Positions 8,531 to 17,910 of a stretch of DNA of 64,000 bases are shown one piece after another. The stretch spans positions 1 to 64,000 of the forward strand of contig CALVHB010000040.1 in the NCBI GenBank assembly GCA_944327275.1. The letters run 5' to 3'. A program made the position numbers and the translations under genes. Position 1 is the first letter of the stretch, and the number at the start of each line of letters is the position of its first letter. Source of the stretch: Candidatus Gastranaerophilales bacterium (lineage in GTDB: Bacteria > Cyanobacteriota > Vampirovibrionia > Gastranaerophilales > Gastranaerophilaceae). Under the pieces are notes generated by a model. That model saw only the letters and a list, made by a program, of their open reading frames with translations. It was not told the DNA's origin and made no database searches.

Positions 8531-9115
8531 ATGTATGAAATATTAAAGTATTATAAATATTGTACCGATATATCTACCATGTTTAAAAATTTTTTTGTAA
8601 ATCCACTTGAGCAAGAGAATAAAAAAAATCTTAATGCACCTTCTTACATAAAAGAAGATGGTACAAAGGTGTATGAAAAAGATATGCCGTTTGGGAGTTT
8701 TGTATATGAAATATGTCCTGATAAGGCCTTTTTGTCTAGAAGGTATGATAAAAAAGGGAATCTTTTGTCAGATTATGCGAGAAGCAAAAATTTTGAAATA
8801 GGACGTATATATGATGAAATGCAGAGATTAGTCTACAAGTTTGATGCTGTATATGATGAAAATAATAAACTTGGGCTTAAAAATGAATACAGTTACTTAT
8901 ATTACGACAATGGAGCAAAAAAAACAGAAACTTTAAAAGTTTTTCCTGCTGAAATAGTCACTGTAACAAATTTTGATGAAAATGGTAAATTTAAAGAGAA
9001 ATACGAAGAAAGAGGATCCGTAAAAACTTGGTTTGATGAATCAGGCAAACCGATAAAACGTCAAATTGACAGAGGATCAGGCGGAATTATAGAGCAAGAT
9101 CTTAGAAATAAGTAA
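8531..9115 (+). CDS. hypothetical protein with MORN/YwqK-like repeats
   Basis: 194 residues, no signal peptide. The body contains repeated short beta units of the type YDKKGNLLSDYA, YDENNKLGLKNEY, FDENGKFKEKY and WFDESGKPIKRQ, which resemble the YwqK/MORN-2 repeat (Y/F-D-x-x-G-K). Members of that repeat family are found in toxin-antitoxin-like and envelope proteins, but the function here is unknown. It is divergent from the TPR gene with only 28 bases between them. An internal ATG at 8579 (MFKNFFVN) is the alternative start; neither has a Shine-Dalgarno site. Confidence 0.6.
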   Translation: MYEILKYYKYCTDISTMFKNFFVNPLEQENKKNLNAPSYIKEDGTKVYEKDMPFGSFVYEICPDKAFLSRRYDKKGNLLSDYARSKNFEIGRIYDEMQRLVYKFDAVYDENNKLGLKNEYSYLYYDNGAKKTETLKVFPAEIVTVTNFDENGKFKEKYEERGSVKTWFDESGKPIKRQIDRGSGGIIEQDLRNK

Positions 9116-9225
9116 TTTGTTTATTTATGTTAAGTTTGTAAAGATAAATTCCATAATTTATTAAAGTTATTTTACTAAAATACCGTATTCCATTATTGTA
9201 CAATGGAAAAAAGGAACTGATTATT

Positions 9226-11193
9226 ATGGGAATGTCAGCAGGACAAGCTAGATTACTAAGTATTACCAGTCGTTTGACTGATAATGAATTGCGCTCTCAA
9301 ATGTTAACAAATACCAAATTGCGTCTTGCAGATAAGTCTTCAGAATTAAGTGATAAATATATGGAGGCTTTAAATTCTCAGCAGTTAGTTTTTTCTAACT
9401 ATAATCCTAATGGAGATAAAACTTCTGAGCTTTTGACTGCGGGTACTATATTTACTTTTTCAGAATTAAAAAATCAATATTCTTTGGTAAATAGTTCAGG
9501 TCAGGTTCTTGTTAGAGCTTCAGATATTAAAAATTATATGAATTCTGCTAATATGACAGAATTTTTAGAAAGCTATGGTGTTCCAAAGGTTGAAAATCCT
9601 GAGTATACAAAAGCATTACAAAACATTTACGGTGCAAATTATGAAAACTTATACAGTGATGTATTAGTAGATGATGGTACTGGTAATATGAGAGATCAGT
9701 GGGATGTTTATTTCTCACAACTAACTGAAGATGATATTGGGTCTTTAGATGATGCGGATACTGACGATATAATTGATATTTTAAATAAAGATCCAATGGC
9801 AATGACTGAGGATGATGCCAATAAAGTTCTTGATACCGTAAAAAATTGGGAAAATTCGGTTGTATCTGACAATAACGGATTGCTGGAAGATTACCAAACA
9901 CTAAAAGGTTCGTCTTTAGGTAATTATATTGATAAATTATTGAACCCTCCTAGTATACCTTTCCCAAATATTGAGGATTATATGGTAACTGAAGGATCTG
10001 ATTTATCTAATAAATTTTCTATAGCTTCAGAATCTTGCTATATTAACGCAATTCAAGGGGATATTCTTGGCTGTTATATCCACGTATTAGCTCACCTTTT
10101 AGATCTTAAATCTTCTGATATAATGGAAAATGGTGATGTTGGTGCAGATTGGGGACAAGAGTATACAACAACTCTAGGTAATGGAACAATAAAGACCAGT
10201 TATCATGAAATAAACGGTTCTGCAATTAATGCAGATGATAGAAGTGATGATATGGCAGAAGTATCAGAATATGTTTGTGCTGATAAAGATGGAGACGGTA
10301 AAGAAGATTTGATGGCTCCTGATTCAGGACTTGATATTACTGAAAAATCAGCTGATGTTGAAAAGTTGTTAAGTAATTACAAAATAGTTAATGATAACAA
10401 TGGCGATGGCGTAGTTGACGTAAATGATGCTGAATTAAAAACATTTAAAGAAAAGATTATTGATTTGTATTATGTAATGCAGCATTTTAATGACCCTGAA
10501 ATGCAAAAATCAGATGGCACTAACTATACTTATGATGAATTGAAAGTTTATCTTGAAAACTTCCAAACTGATATGGAAGGTACTTTGAACAAAGTTAAAG
10601 ATGAGTATTATCAAGATATTGCAAATTGGCAAGAGTCAATGAAGCAATGGTTAGAACAAGTACAAAGTTTGAAAAGCAATTATGTAAATGACGTTAAAAA
10701 TATTCCAGTTAAAGAAATTCCTGATGAAAATGATTCAAAATATTTATGGTACAAAAATCTTTGGTACCGTATGGGTGGAATTGATGAATCAAGTAAGGAT
10801 CCATCTGGTCGTAACTATAAGGAATTAGATGAAAATCTTATAAACAATGCAGAATGGCTTGAATTTGCATTGGAACATGGTATTGTAACTCTTGAACAAG
10901 CTCAATTTGAAGAAAACGGGTCTACAAAATATCCGAATATGGGTATGTATGATTGGGTTTCAATTATTTATACAAACGCTTCTGACATTACATCACAAGA
11001 TGACGAAGCTGCTATAGCACTCGCAGAAGTTAAGTATAAAAAAGATTTGCAGGAACTTCAAAATGAAGACAAAAAACTAGATCAAGATTTGAAAAAACTT
11101 GATACAGAACACTCTGCACTTCAGACTGAATATGAATCCGTTAAAAATGTTATAGAAAAAAACGTAGAACGTTCTTTTAAAGCATTTTCATAA
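9226..11193 (+). CDS. large EF-hand-containing protein, lineage-typical
   Basis: 655 residues from the ATG at 9226, which follows AAGGAACTG. The N-terminal ~60 residues (QARLLSITSRLTDNELRSQM, then repeated helical text) resemble the start of flagellar- or filament-like secreted proteins and recur, from memory, in Gastranaerophilales genomes. Two calcium-loop sequences are visible: D353-KDGDGKED and D390-NNGDGVVDVND, matching EF-hand/dockerin loops. The C-terminal ~50 residues are a charged coiled coil (KKLDQDLKKLDTEHSAL). No signal peptide and no transmembrane segment are seen. The function is not known to me. It ends 3 bases before the convergent threonine synthase gene. Confidence 0.75.
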   Translation: MGMSAGQARLLSITSRLTDNELRSQMLTNTKLRLADKSSELSDKYMEALNSQQLVFSNYNPNGDKTSELLTAGTIFTFSELKNQYSLVNSSGQVLVRASDIKNYMNSANMTEFLESYGVPKVENPEYTKALQNIYGANYENLYSDVLVDDGTGNMRDQWDVYFSQLTEDDIGSLDDADTDDIIDILNKDPMAMTEDDANKVLDTVKNWENSVVSDNNGLLEDYQTLKGSSLGNYIDKLLNPPSIPFPNIEDYMVTEGSDLSNKFSIASESCYINAIQGDILGCYIHVLAHLLDLKSSDIMENGDVGADWGQEYTTTLGNGTIKTSYHEINGSAINADDRSDDMAEVSEYVCADKDGDGKEDLMAPDSGLDITEKSADVEKLLSNYKIVNDNNGDGVVDVNDAELKTFKEKIIDLYYVMQHFNDPEMQKSDGTNYTYDELKVYLENFQTDMEGTLNKVKDEYYQDIANWQESMKQWLEQVQSLKSNYVNDVKNIPVKEIPDENDSKYLWYKNLWYRMGGIDESSKDPSGRNYKELDENLINNAEWLEFALEHGIVTLEQAQFEENGSTKYPNMGMYDWVSIIYTNASDITSQDDEAAIALAEVKYKKDLQELQNEDKKLDQDLKKLDTEHSALQTEYESVKNVIEKNVERSFKAFS

Positions 11194-11196
11194 GTT

Positions 11197-12249
11197 TTAA
11201 ATGTTCATAGCTCTTAGAATTTCATTCATATCTGTAGATGTCTTTTTAACATCTGAATTTGAATATTTAATTGCGTTGTCAGGATCTTTCAGACCGTTTC
11301 CAGTTAATATGCACACAATTTTTGAGCCTTCTTTTATTTGATCTTTTACTTTGATTAGTCCGGCAACGGATGCTGCACTGGCAGGTTCCGCAAGTACTCC
11401 TTCGCAAGATGCGATAAGTTTGTATGCTTTTACGATTTCTTCATCGGTTACACAATTTATCATTCCATTACTTTCATCTCTTGCTGCTTCTGCGTATTTC
11501 CAACTTGCAGGATTACCTATACGGATCGCAGTTGCAAGTGTTTCCGGTTTATATATTCTTTCACCTTTTACGATTGCAGCAGCTCCTTCTGCTTCAAATC
11601 CCATCATTTTTGGTAGGTTTTGAATTTTTCCGATTTGATGAAATTCTTTGTAACCTTTCCAGTATGCGGTTATATTACCAGCGTTTCCAACTGGGATAAA
11701 ATGATAATCAGGGGCTTGTCCCAGGGCATTACAAATTTCAAATGCACCTGTTTTTTGACCTTCAATTCTATATGGGTTTACTGAATTTACAAGGGTTACA
11801 GGGTAGTTTTCGGAAATTTTTCTTACCATTTCCAAGGCTTCATCAAAATTTCCTTTAATTGCAATGATTTCAGCCCCATACATCATTGCTTGAGAAAGTT
11901 TGCCAAGTGCAATGTATCCATCAGGGATAAGTACAAAGGTTCTCATACCGGCTTTTGCACCATAAGCTGCTGCAGATGCAGATGTGTTGCCAGTAGATGC
12001 ACAGATTATAGCTCCAGCTCCGGCTTCTTTAGCTTTTGACACAGCCATTGTCATTCCTCGGTCTTTGAAGCTGCCTGTTGGGTTACAACCTTCAAATTTC
12101 AAATAAATTTCAGCATCAAGCCCAATTTTTTTTGCTAAATTTTCTGCCTTTATTAATGGAGTATTCCCCTCGTTCAGTGTTACAACCGGAGTCGCATCAG
12201 TCACTGGAAGATATTCTCTAAATGTATTAATTAATCCTTGATAGTACAT
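11197..12249 (-). CDS. thrC: threonine synthase
   Basis: A 350-residue PLP enzyme (fold type II) that converts O-phosphohomoserine to threonine. Visible are the PLP-lysine motif GSFKDRGMT with Lys62, the phosphate-binding loop ASTGNTSAS, and [14 protein letters not shown], all typical of the short bacterial ThrC. It is transcribed from its own Shine-Dalgarno (GAGGGAAAG) and lies downstream of the homoserine dehydrogenase gene with one unrelated gene between. Homoserine kinase (thrB) is not in the window. Confidence 0.95.
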   Translation of the reverse strand: MYYQGLINTFREYLPVTDATPVVTLNEGNTPLIKAENLAKKIGLDAEIYLKFEGCNPTGSFKDRGMTMAVSKAKEAGAGAIICASTGNTSASAAAYGAKAGMRTFVLIPDGYIALGKLSQAMMYGAEIIAIKGNFDEALEMVRKISENYPVTLVNSVNPYRIEGQKTGAFEICNALGQAPDYHFIPVGNAGNITAYWKGYKEFHQIGKIQNLPKMMGFEAEGAAAIVKGERIYKPETLATAIRIGNPASWKYAEAARDESNGMINCVTDEEIVKAYKLIASCEGVLAEPASAASVAGLIKVKDQIKEGSKIVCILTGNGLKDPDNAIKYSNSDVKKTSTDMNEILRAMNI

Positions 12250-12304
12250 ACTTTCCCTCTTTTCTTAATGGAAATGTTACTATAAAAAATACAATAAATA
12301 AAGT

Positions 12305-12751
12305 TTAATATCGAATATTAATGTTTTTATCAGAAGAATTTAAAACATTATTTAACTCTCGAGCAACATTTTCTGCTTTATATTCACTATTTGAACTTGC
12401 TGAGAAAAATTGTTGTTTTTGTCCTGATTTTGTAATTGCATAAATATGATATTTACGTATTTCTTTTCTCTTGATTCGTGATTGAGTTCCGGAGCTTGCT
12501 GTTAAATATCTCCATAACCCATAAACATCAACAGAACTTGAAACATAAAATTTTCTTATGGTATCTAAATTTACTCGTTTTTCTTTTATAGTACGTTTGA
12601 ATAGATTTTGTTCAAGTACTCTACATCCTGAATAGGAACATACCAAATTAGATGTTGAGATTTTATAGTTGCAAAATAAAATAACAATTATTGGTAAAAT
12701 TATTATAGCTAATTTGTTGGGAACTGTTATGGTTTGTTTATTTACAGTCAT
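12305..12751 (-). CDS. small single-pass membrane protein, unknown
   Basis: 148 residues with one transmembrane segment near 13-28 (LAIIILPIIVILFC) and a soluble remainder that looks like a small beta domain (LDTIRKFYVSSSVDVYG, then IYAITKSGQKQQFFSASS). The pattern is like a PH-type domain of short membrane proteins, but this is a weak impression. It has a strong Shine-Dalgarno (AAGGGGGAATT) and sits between hom and thrC on the same strand, 27 bases after hom. No function can be named. Confidence 0.65.
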   Translation of the reverse strand: MTVNKQTITVPNKLAIIILPIIVILFCNYKISTSNLVCSYSGCRVLEQNLFKRTIKEKRVNLDTIRKFYVSSSVDVYGLWRYLTASSGTQSRIKRKEIRKYHIYAITKSGQKQQFFSASSNSEYKAENVARELNNVLNSSDKNINIRY

Positions 12752-12778
12752 TTTAATTCCCCCTTTTTTTTATTTTAA

Positions 12779-14047
12779 TTACACCTGAACTCTAATTAGA
12801 CTGTTAACTATATTGTCATCTTGGACAATTTGATTAATTGCATTTTGCATATCTTTTTCTTTTACAAGTTCTGTGATAACTGTGATATCTGCAGTGTTGT
12901 TTTCAGAAACACATCTTTGGACAATACTTGCAAGGCTGATATTATTGTTAGCGCAAATTGTGCCTATTTTACCGATTACCCCTTTGTTATTTTTTGCATT
13001 AATTGAAAGGTAATATTTATTTACTGTTTCGGAAATGTCAATCATTTTAGCTGACGAATTATGTTTACACCTCATCATTGGTAAAATATATTCTGATTTT
13101 CCCAGTTCTGCAGCAATAGCAAGAATATCTCCAACTACAGAGCTTGCTGTCGGAAATTCTCCTGCTCCTGGACCTGAAAGAGTTATACTGCCTATAGGGT
13201 GTCCTTTTAGCATTACTGCATTTGTTACATAGTCAATATGTGCAAGAGTTGATTTTTTTGATACAAGCATAGGATGTACTCTTACATCAATGTTATCATT
13301 TTCATCCATATTTGCAGAAGCGATAAGTTTAATTTTATATCCCAAATCGTTTGCAGCAATCATATCTTCTGTGCGAATTTTAGTAATACCTTCTCTGTAC
13401 ACATTTTCTATATTTATGCGTTTTTGAAAAGTAATAGATGCAAGGGTTGCAATTTTGTATGCAGCATCGTAACCTTCTACATCTCCTGTCGGATCAGCTT
13501 CTGCGTAGCCAAGTTCTTGAGCTTCTTTCAACACATCTGAATATGAAGCTCCTTGTACATCCATTTTAGTAAGAATATAGTTTGTGGTTCCGTTTACAAT
13601 GGCTTCTATGTGAGAAATTTTATTGCCTGCAAGAATTGTCTTGATAGGCATTATTATTGGGATTCCACCTGCAATTGCTGCTTCATATAACACTACTTTG
13701 TTGTTTTCTTCTGCGATTTTGAATAGTTCCTCTCCACGTTTTGCAAGGAGTTCTTTGTTCGCAGTCACAACATGTTTTCCGTTTTTGATAGCTGTAACTA
13801 TTAAATCAAAAGCAGGTTCAAGTCCTCCGACGAGTTCGGCAACAATTTCTATTTCCGGATCATTAACAATCTTATACGGATCGTCCGTAATTATTGAATT
13901 ATCCAAGCCTTCAATATTTCTTTTCTTATTTAAATTTTTAACAGCAATGCTTTTAACTTCAATGTTGTCAAAACTTTTAAGAGTTTTGAATACTCCGGAA
14001 CCAACTGTTCCTAGTCCTATTAATCCGATTTTAATTTTCTTTTCCAT
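12779..14047 (-). CDS. hom: homoserine dehydrogenase
   Basis: A 422-residue enzyme that reduces aspartate semialdehyde to homoserine with NAD(P)H, on the threonine/methionine pathway. Features: Rossmann loop GLGTVG at 11-16, VTANKELLAKRG, the catalytic region GTTNYILTKM and AEADPTGDVEGYDAAYK, and a C-terminal ACT domain (from about 345, YYLSINAKNNKGVIGKIG) that normally gives allosteric control by threonine. The start lacks a Shine-Dalgarno and fits a leaderless transcript (-10 box 14054-14059). It is followed by an unknown membrane protein and thrC. Confidence 0.95.
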   Translation of the reverse strand: MEKKIKIGLIGLGTVGSGVFKTLKSFDNIEVKSIAVKNLNKKRNIEGLDNSIITDDPYKIVNDPEIEIVAELVGGLEPAFDLIVTAIKNGKHVVTANKELLAKRGEELFKIAEENNKVVLYEAAIAGGIPIIMPIKTILAGNKISHIEAIVNGTTNYILTKMDVQGASYSDVLKEAQELGYAEADPTGDVEGYDAAYKIATLASITFQKRINIENVYREGITKIRTEDMIAANDLGYKIKLIASANMDENDNIDVRVHPMLVSKKSTLAHIDYVTNAVMLKGHPIGSITLSGPGAGEFPTASSVVGDILAIAAELGKSEYILPMMRCKHNSSAKMIDISETVNKYYLSINAKNNKGVIGKIGTICANNNISLASIVQRCVSENNTADITVITELVKEKDMQNAINQIVQDDNIVNSLIRVQV

Positions 14048-14053
14048 AGCTTA

Positions 14054-14062
14054 ATATTAACA
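14054..14062 (-). promoter_or_regulatory. extended -10, leaderless start of hom
   Basis: Minus strand TGT-TAATAT, six bases, then ATG at 14047. The predicted +1 equals the A of the start codon. Confidence 0.5.
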
Positions 14063-14085
14063 CCAATTCCTTATTATATAAAACT

Positions 14086-14550
14086 TTACTTATTTCTGAT
14101 TTCTAAATCAGCTGGGAGATGGTTATCGACCTTTTGTTGTAATTTTTTATAGTTATTGTATATTTTCTTCTTCAAATTTGTCGAACTTATCCCGTCTCCA
14201 TAAGGGAAATATACAACATCTACCCCTTTTTCTTTTAGATAATCGTATTTACCAACCCAATCATCTCCAACTACAAATATATCAAAATGTAATTTATCCA
14301 CCTTATCAGTGTGATCCAGAGATTTTTGAGGGATAACTATATCGGGTCCTTTTATTGCTTTCATTAGAGCTATTCTTTCTTCAAATGGGATTATTGGCTG
14401 TGATTTGTAAGAAGCTACTAATTCATCAGTATTTACCCCTACTATAAGTATGTCACCTAAAGCTCTTGCATATTCAATCATTTTTAAATGATTAAAATGT
14501 AACATATCGAAAGTGCCTGATGTATAAACTACTGTTTTATTCCCTATCAT
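14086..14550 (-). CDS. glycerol-3-phosphate-type cytidylyltransferase
   Basis: 154 residues of the TagD/cytidylyltransferase fold. The nucleotide-binding motif GTFDMLHFNH (HxxH at 18-21) is present, with a C-terminal GISST in place of the usual RTxGISTT. These enzymes join CTP to a phosphorylated alcohol (glycerol-3-phosphate, phosphoethanolamine, phosphocholine or a phosphonate). Its start codon overlaps the stop of the class V aminotransferase by 4 bases, and a LicD phosphotransferase is next, so a CDP-activated group destined for a glycan is the likely product. The alcohol cannot be named. Confidence 0.85.
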   Translation of the reverse strand: MIGNKTVVYTSGTFDMLHFNHLKMIEYARALGDILIVGVNTDELVASYKSQPIIPFEERIALMKAIKGPDIVIPQKSLDHTDKVDKLHFDIFVVGDDWVGKYDYLKEKGVDVVYFPYGDGISSTNLKKKIYNNYKKLQQKVDNHLPADLEIRNK

Positions 14551-15632
14551 CTATTCAACTCCTCTAAAGTTTTTGCCATTGCTTGTAAAAATATTTCAAC
14601 TTCCTTTTCTCCAATTGCTCCAAAATTTCCAACTCTGAAGAATTTTGTTTTTAATTCCCCTCCTGATGGTGCAATTTCAACATTATATTTTTCTCTCATA
14701 ATTCTTACGATTTTGGAGGCATCGTAATTTTCACATAGGACTCCTGTTACACAATTTGCAGGCTGCTTGGCAAAAACTTTAAATCCAAGATTTTTTAAGC
14801 CATCTCTAATTAGTTGAGTTATGTGAGAATACCTTTGTCTGTAATTTTCGAGACCTTCAGTTTTAATTTTGTCAAGTCTGAGATCTAGCTGGTTAAGCAG
14901 ACTTACCGGAGGTGTAAATGGGGTTTGGTTTCTTTTCCAATTGGCAATATAATCAAATATATTGAAATAAAATGTTTTTAGATTTGCTTTTTGGGCAAAT
15001 TCAATAGCTTTTTTACTTATAGACATAAAACCTAATCCAGGTGGTATTGCCATTGCTTTTTGTGAACTAGAAATAACAACATCTATTCCCCAATCATCAG
15101 TTTGTATTGGTTCAACAATCAGTCCTGATACTGCATCTACAACAAAAATGGTATTGTCATATTTTTTAATTATTTCCCCAATTGACTTGATATCGGTTAA
15201 TGCTCCACTAGATGTCTCATCCAATGTAGCAAACACTGCTTTGATATTTGAATTTTGTTCAAGTATGGTTTTAACGTCACTAGGGTTTACACTATCTCCA
15301 AATGGTACTTTTAATTCTATTGTTTTAATCCCGTGCAATTGGCAAATTTTACCCCATCTTTCACCAAAAGAGCCTCCGTTGATGTACAAAATTGTGTCAT
15401 CTTTCGATAAGACATTGGTTACTGCAGCTTCCATAGCTCCAGTACCTGATGCCGCAAAAAATACTACGGGGTTCTCTGTTTGGAATATGTATTGTAAATT
15501 CCTAAATATTTTTTTTAATGTTTCAGAATAGTCAGGAGTTCTCATATATACTTGAGGTTCAGCACCTAGAGACAAAATGTCATCTTCTATTTCAGTTGGG
15601 CCTAATACCATTAATAATTTTTTATTTTTCAT
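14547..15632 (-). CDS. class V PLP-dependent aminotransferase
   Basis: 361 residues, fold type I, of the alanine-glyoxylate / 2-aminoethylphosphonate transaminase group. Visible are the N-terminal LGPTEI, AASGTGAMEAA (PLP phosphate binding), VVDAVSG with Asp166 for the pyridine nitrogen, and SSSQKAM with Lys192 forming the Schiff base. It is translationally coupled on both sides: it overlaps LicD by 11 bases and the cytidylyltransferase by 4. It probably makes the amine of an amino-alcohol or amino-phosphonate substituent. No PEP mutase is nearby to prove the phosphonate version. Confidence 0.85.
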   Translation of the reverse strand: MKNKKLLMVLGPTEIEDDILSLGAEPQVYMRTPDYSETLKKIFRNLQYIFQTENPVVFFAASGTGAMEAAVTNVLSKDDTILYINGGSFGERWGKICQLHGIKTIELKVPFGDSVNPSDVKTILEQNSNIKAVFATLDETSSGALTDIKSIGEIIKKYDNTIFVVDAVSGLIVEPIQTDDWGIDVVISSSQKAMAIPPGLGFMSISKKAIEFAQKANLKTFYFNIFDYIANWKRNQTPFTPPVSLLNQLDLRLDKIKTEGLENYRQRYSHITQLIRDGLKNLGFKVFAKQPANCVTGVLCENYDASKIVRIMREKYNVEIAPSGGELKTKFFRVGNFGAIGEKEVEIFLQAMAKTLEELNR

Positions 15633-16584
15633 TATCTACTCCTATAAAATTATCCAAAATTTTACCTGATTCTCCATTAAATCCTTCAGTGTTAGTATGT
15701 CTAGGATAACAATCTTTTTTAGGTAATTCCATATAATTTCCAAATGTTTGGGTTAATACGAAGTCATAATCATTTGGACAAGAAAACTTTATGCCTTCAA
15801 AATCAATTTGTTTTAGAGGGAAAATCTTATCAAAGTCAAAAAAATAGTTGTTGTAATTATGAGGATAATCAATCCCATAGAAAATTGCAGGTTGAGTCTC
15901 TATTTTTGCAATATTGTTTTCTAATATTTTTTCATTTCTGATTTTGATTAATCTTTGTCTCATTTTTTGCGGTTGGTTGATATAAAATGGATAAAGTATT
16001 TTATAATATGGTTTTGCAATAAGTTTTTGTATTTTTTTTGTAATTTTAAGTTTTTCTTCTAAACTAATTTTTTTATAATATGAATCGTATGGAAAAATAT
16101 CTATTGCAATATTCGGAAGTTTTTTATGCAAAATTTTTAAAAAACATTTATTTTTCCCATTATTATCAAATTCTAAATATAAATCTTCGTATTCCGGAAT
16201 TCCATTTTTATAGAGGCTAATGAATTTTTCGTAATCTTCTCTCATCATTCCCAAATCTACATCATCATCCCATGGAATAAATCCTTTATGTCTTACAGCC
16301 CCTAACAAATTCCCAAAATCCAACCAGTATTGCAGATTGTTTTTATCACACAAGTCTTTAAAAATTGTCATCATTTTTAAATTAGCTAGTTGAATTTTTC
16401 TAACAGTGCCAGTCGCTTTTGGGATATCTGTTGCAGAACCTTCCCATTCTATGTATTTAAAACCTTGCTTTTCAATATTTGGTTTAAGGTGTCTTATTTT
16501 TATTCCTAAAAAATATATTATTATTCTATTAGAGCTTTTCGTATCTATAGAAAAAATATATTTTAATTTATTTTTTAATTCCAT
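15622..16584 (-). CDS. LicD-family phosphotransferase
   Basis: 320 residues. The diagnostic LicD block, GNLLGAVRHKGFIPWDDDVD, is at residues 91-110 and is the nucleotidyltransferase-like metal site (WDDDVD). LicD proteins transfer phosphocholine or related phospho-alcohols from CDP to cell-surface glycans. The first ~35 residues carry the IFS(I)...FLGIKI leader motif shared with two genes of the 45-50 kb island. It lies between a GT2 gene and the aminotransferase/cytidylyltransferase pair in one operon. Confidence 0.9.
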   Translation of the reverse strand: MELKNKLKYIFSIDTKSSNRIIIYFLGIKIRHLKPNIEKQGFKYIEWEGSATDIPKATGTVRKIQLANLKMMTIFKDLCDKNNLQYWLDFGNLLGAVRHKGFIPWDDDVDLGMMREDYEKFISLYKNGIPEYEDLYLEFDNNGKNKCFLKILHKKLPNIAIDIFPYDSYYKKISLEEKLKITKKIQKLIAKPYYKILYPFYINQPQKMRQRLIKIRNEKILENNIAKIETQPAIFYGIDYPHNYNNYFFDFDKIFPLKQIDFEGIKFSCPNDYDFVLTQTFGNYMELPKKDCYPRHTNTEGFNGESGKILDNFIGVDNEK

Positions 16585-16603
16585 ATTATTCCCAGTAAAA
16601 TAT

Positions 16604-17473
16604 TTATGTTTTCTTATACTTAAAAATATTTATCTTGCCAAAAAGATAAATATATTCAGTTTCAATACTTTCCCTTATTGTAAATAATGTTTTTCCAAAA
16701 ATTTGGAATCTGTATTTTTCAGCCCTATAAAGACCATCCGGTACATTTATATTTTTTTCTTTAATAAATTGAAGTACTTGTTGACGAGCAAGGATATAGT
16801 GTTCCCCTTGTACTTTATTTATTCCCTTTTTAACGATTGATTTAGGGTTTACAAAATAGTCATAATATGTACCGGGTACTGTTACAAGTTTTTTTGAAAA
16901 ATACAGCGCTCTTGCAGTGAAATCTCTATCTTCATAGTACATTCCGACTATAAATTTGAGATTTATATCTTTTAGTAATTCAGTTCTATAAATTTTATTC
17001 CAGACACATCCTTCTCTATAAGTTCTACAAGCGAGGTATTTATCTTCTGCTTTTTCATACACTTTTTCTTCAGTAATGTTAAGTCTGATTTTTTTATTTT
17101 TAGGATGTTGTCTTATAAAATCTGCTACAGCTATGTCGCAATCATATTTTTTTGCAGCATCATAAAGCTTTTCAAAAAAGTTCAAATCAACCCAGTCATC
17201 AGAATCAACAAAACCGATATATTCGCCTTTTACAACTTCCATACCGGAGTTTCTAGCTGCTGATAACCCGGCGTTTTCTTGATTGATAATAACTATTCTT
17301 GAATCTTTTTTTGCAAATTCTTCCAACAGTTCAAGACTGTTGTCTTTTGATCCATCATTTACACAAATTATTTCGATGTCTTTTAGCGTTTGATTAATGA
17401 GACTATTAAGACATCTTTCTAAAAACTTTGCCGTATTATATACGGGCACTATAACACTAACTTTTATCATCAC
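16604..17473 (-). CDS. family 2 glycosyltransferase
   Basis: 289 residues, GT-A fold. The N-terminus VSVIVPVYNTAKFLERCLNS, then ICVNDGSKDNS, NAGLSAARNSG and the metal-binding FVDSDDW (residues 88-94) are the classic GT2 set. The C-terminal tail (YLFGKINIFKYKK) contains a variant of the FLGIK-type motif found at the N-termini of nearby glycan proteins. It is the first gene of a five-component operon-like run (GT2, LicD, aminotransferase V, cytidylyltransferase). The donor sugar is unknown. A TGC-TATCAT box lies ~30 bases upstream. ATG 17473 or 17470 may be the start. Confidence 0.9.
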   Translation of the reverse strand: MMIKVSVIVPVYNTAKFLERCLNSLINQTLKDIEIICVNDGSKDNSLELLEEFAKKDSRIVIINQENAGLSAARNSGMEVVKGEYIGFVDSDDWVDLNFFEKLYDAAKKYDCDIAVADFIRQHPKNKKIRLNITEEKVYEKAEDKYLACRTYREGCVWNKIYRTELLKDINLKFIVGMYYEDRDFTARALYFSKKLVTVPGTYYDYFVNPKSIVKKGINKVQGEHYILARQQVLQFIKEKNINVPDGLYRAEKYRFQIFGKTLFTIRESIETEYIYLFGKINIFKYKKT

Positions 17474-17530
17474 GTACTCTCTATAACTTCAATTATGATA
17501 GCACAATTGATAAATTATTGCACGTTTTGA

Positions 17531-17812
17531 CTATTGTTTTTTGAATAAATTTTTAATTTGTAATACGATTTTTGCAAAAAATTTAGAAAAAGAAAATTCT
17601 TCTTCAACTAATTCCGGTTCTTTTTCAAAGTTGAAAGTATCAACTTCTGGTTTTTTGGCAAAAATACTTTCATCTAAATATTTTTTTTCTTGTTTTTCTT
17701 CTTTTTCCCCTTGAGCCATGTAACCTAAGTTACCGCCGCCGCCGTCATTTTGCATAGATGCAGCTGCCTTGATTACAGGTTTTGTGCTCAAAACGTTTAC
17801 ATCGAAACTCAT
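17531..17812 (-). CDS. small conserved-looking protein, unknown
   Basis: 93 residues starting SFDVNVLSTKPVIKAA, with a Gly-rich patch (DGGGGNLGYMAQ), an acidic lysine-rich middle and a C-terminal amphipathic helix (FFAKIVLQIKNLFKKQ) that could bind a membrane surface. From memory this N-terminus recurs in Gastranaerophilales small proteins, but no function is known to me. The ATG has an AAAGGAAAAAG Shine-Dalgarno. It stands alone between the GT2 gene and the HD-domain gene. Confidence 0.7.
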   Translation of the reverse strand: MSFDVNVLSTKPVIKAAASMQNDGGGGNLGYMAQGEKEEKQEKKYLDESIFAKKPEVDTFNFEKEPELVEEEFSFSKFFAKIVLQIKNLFKKQ

Positions 17813-17910
17813 GACTTTTTCCTTTATATTTTTCCCTTATATATATAAAGTATTTTTCATAAAGAAATGTTACAAAATCACCATATTTGTAACAAAAAAT
17901 TTACAATATG

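Noticed and set aside
14086-15632. Phosphonate biosynthesis (2-aminoethylphosphonate) as a firm call
   Set aside because: The aminotransferase and cytidylyltransferase would fit, but PEP mutase and phosphonopyruvate decarboxylase are not present, so only a general amino-phospho substituent is proposed.
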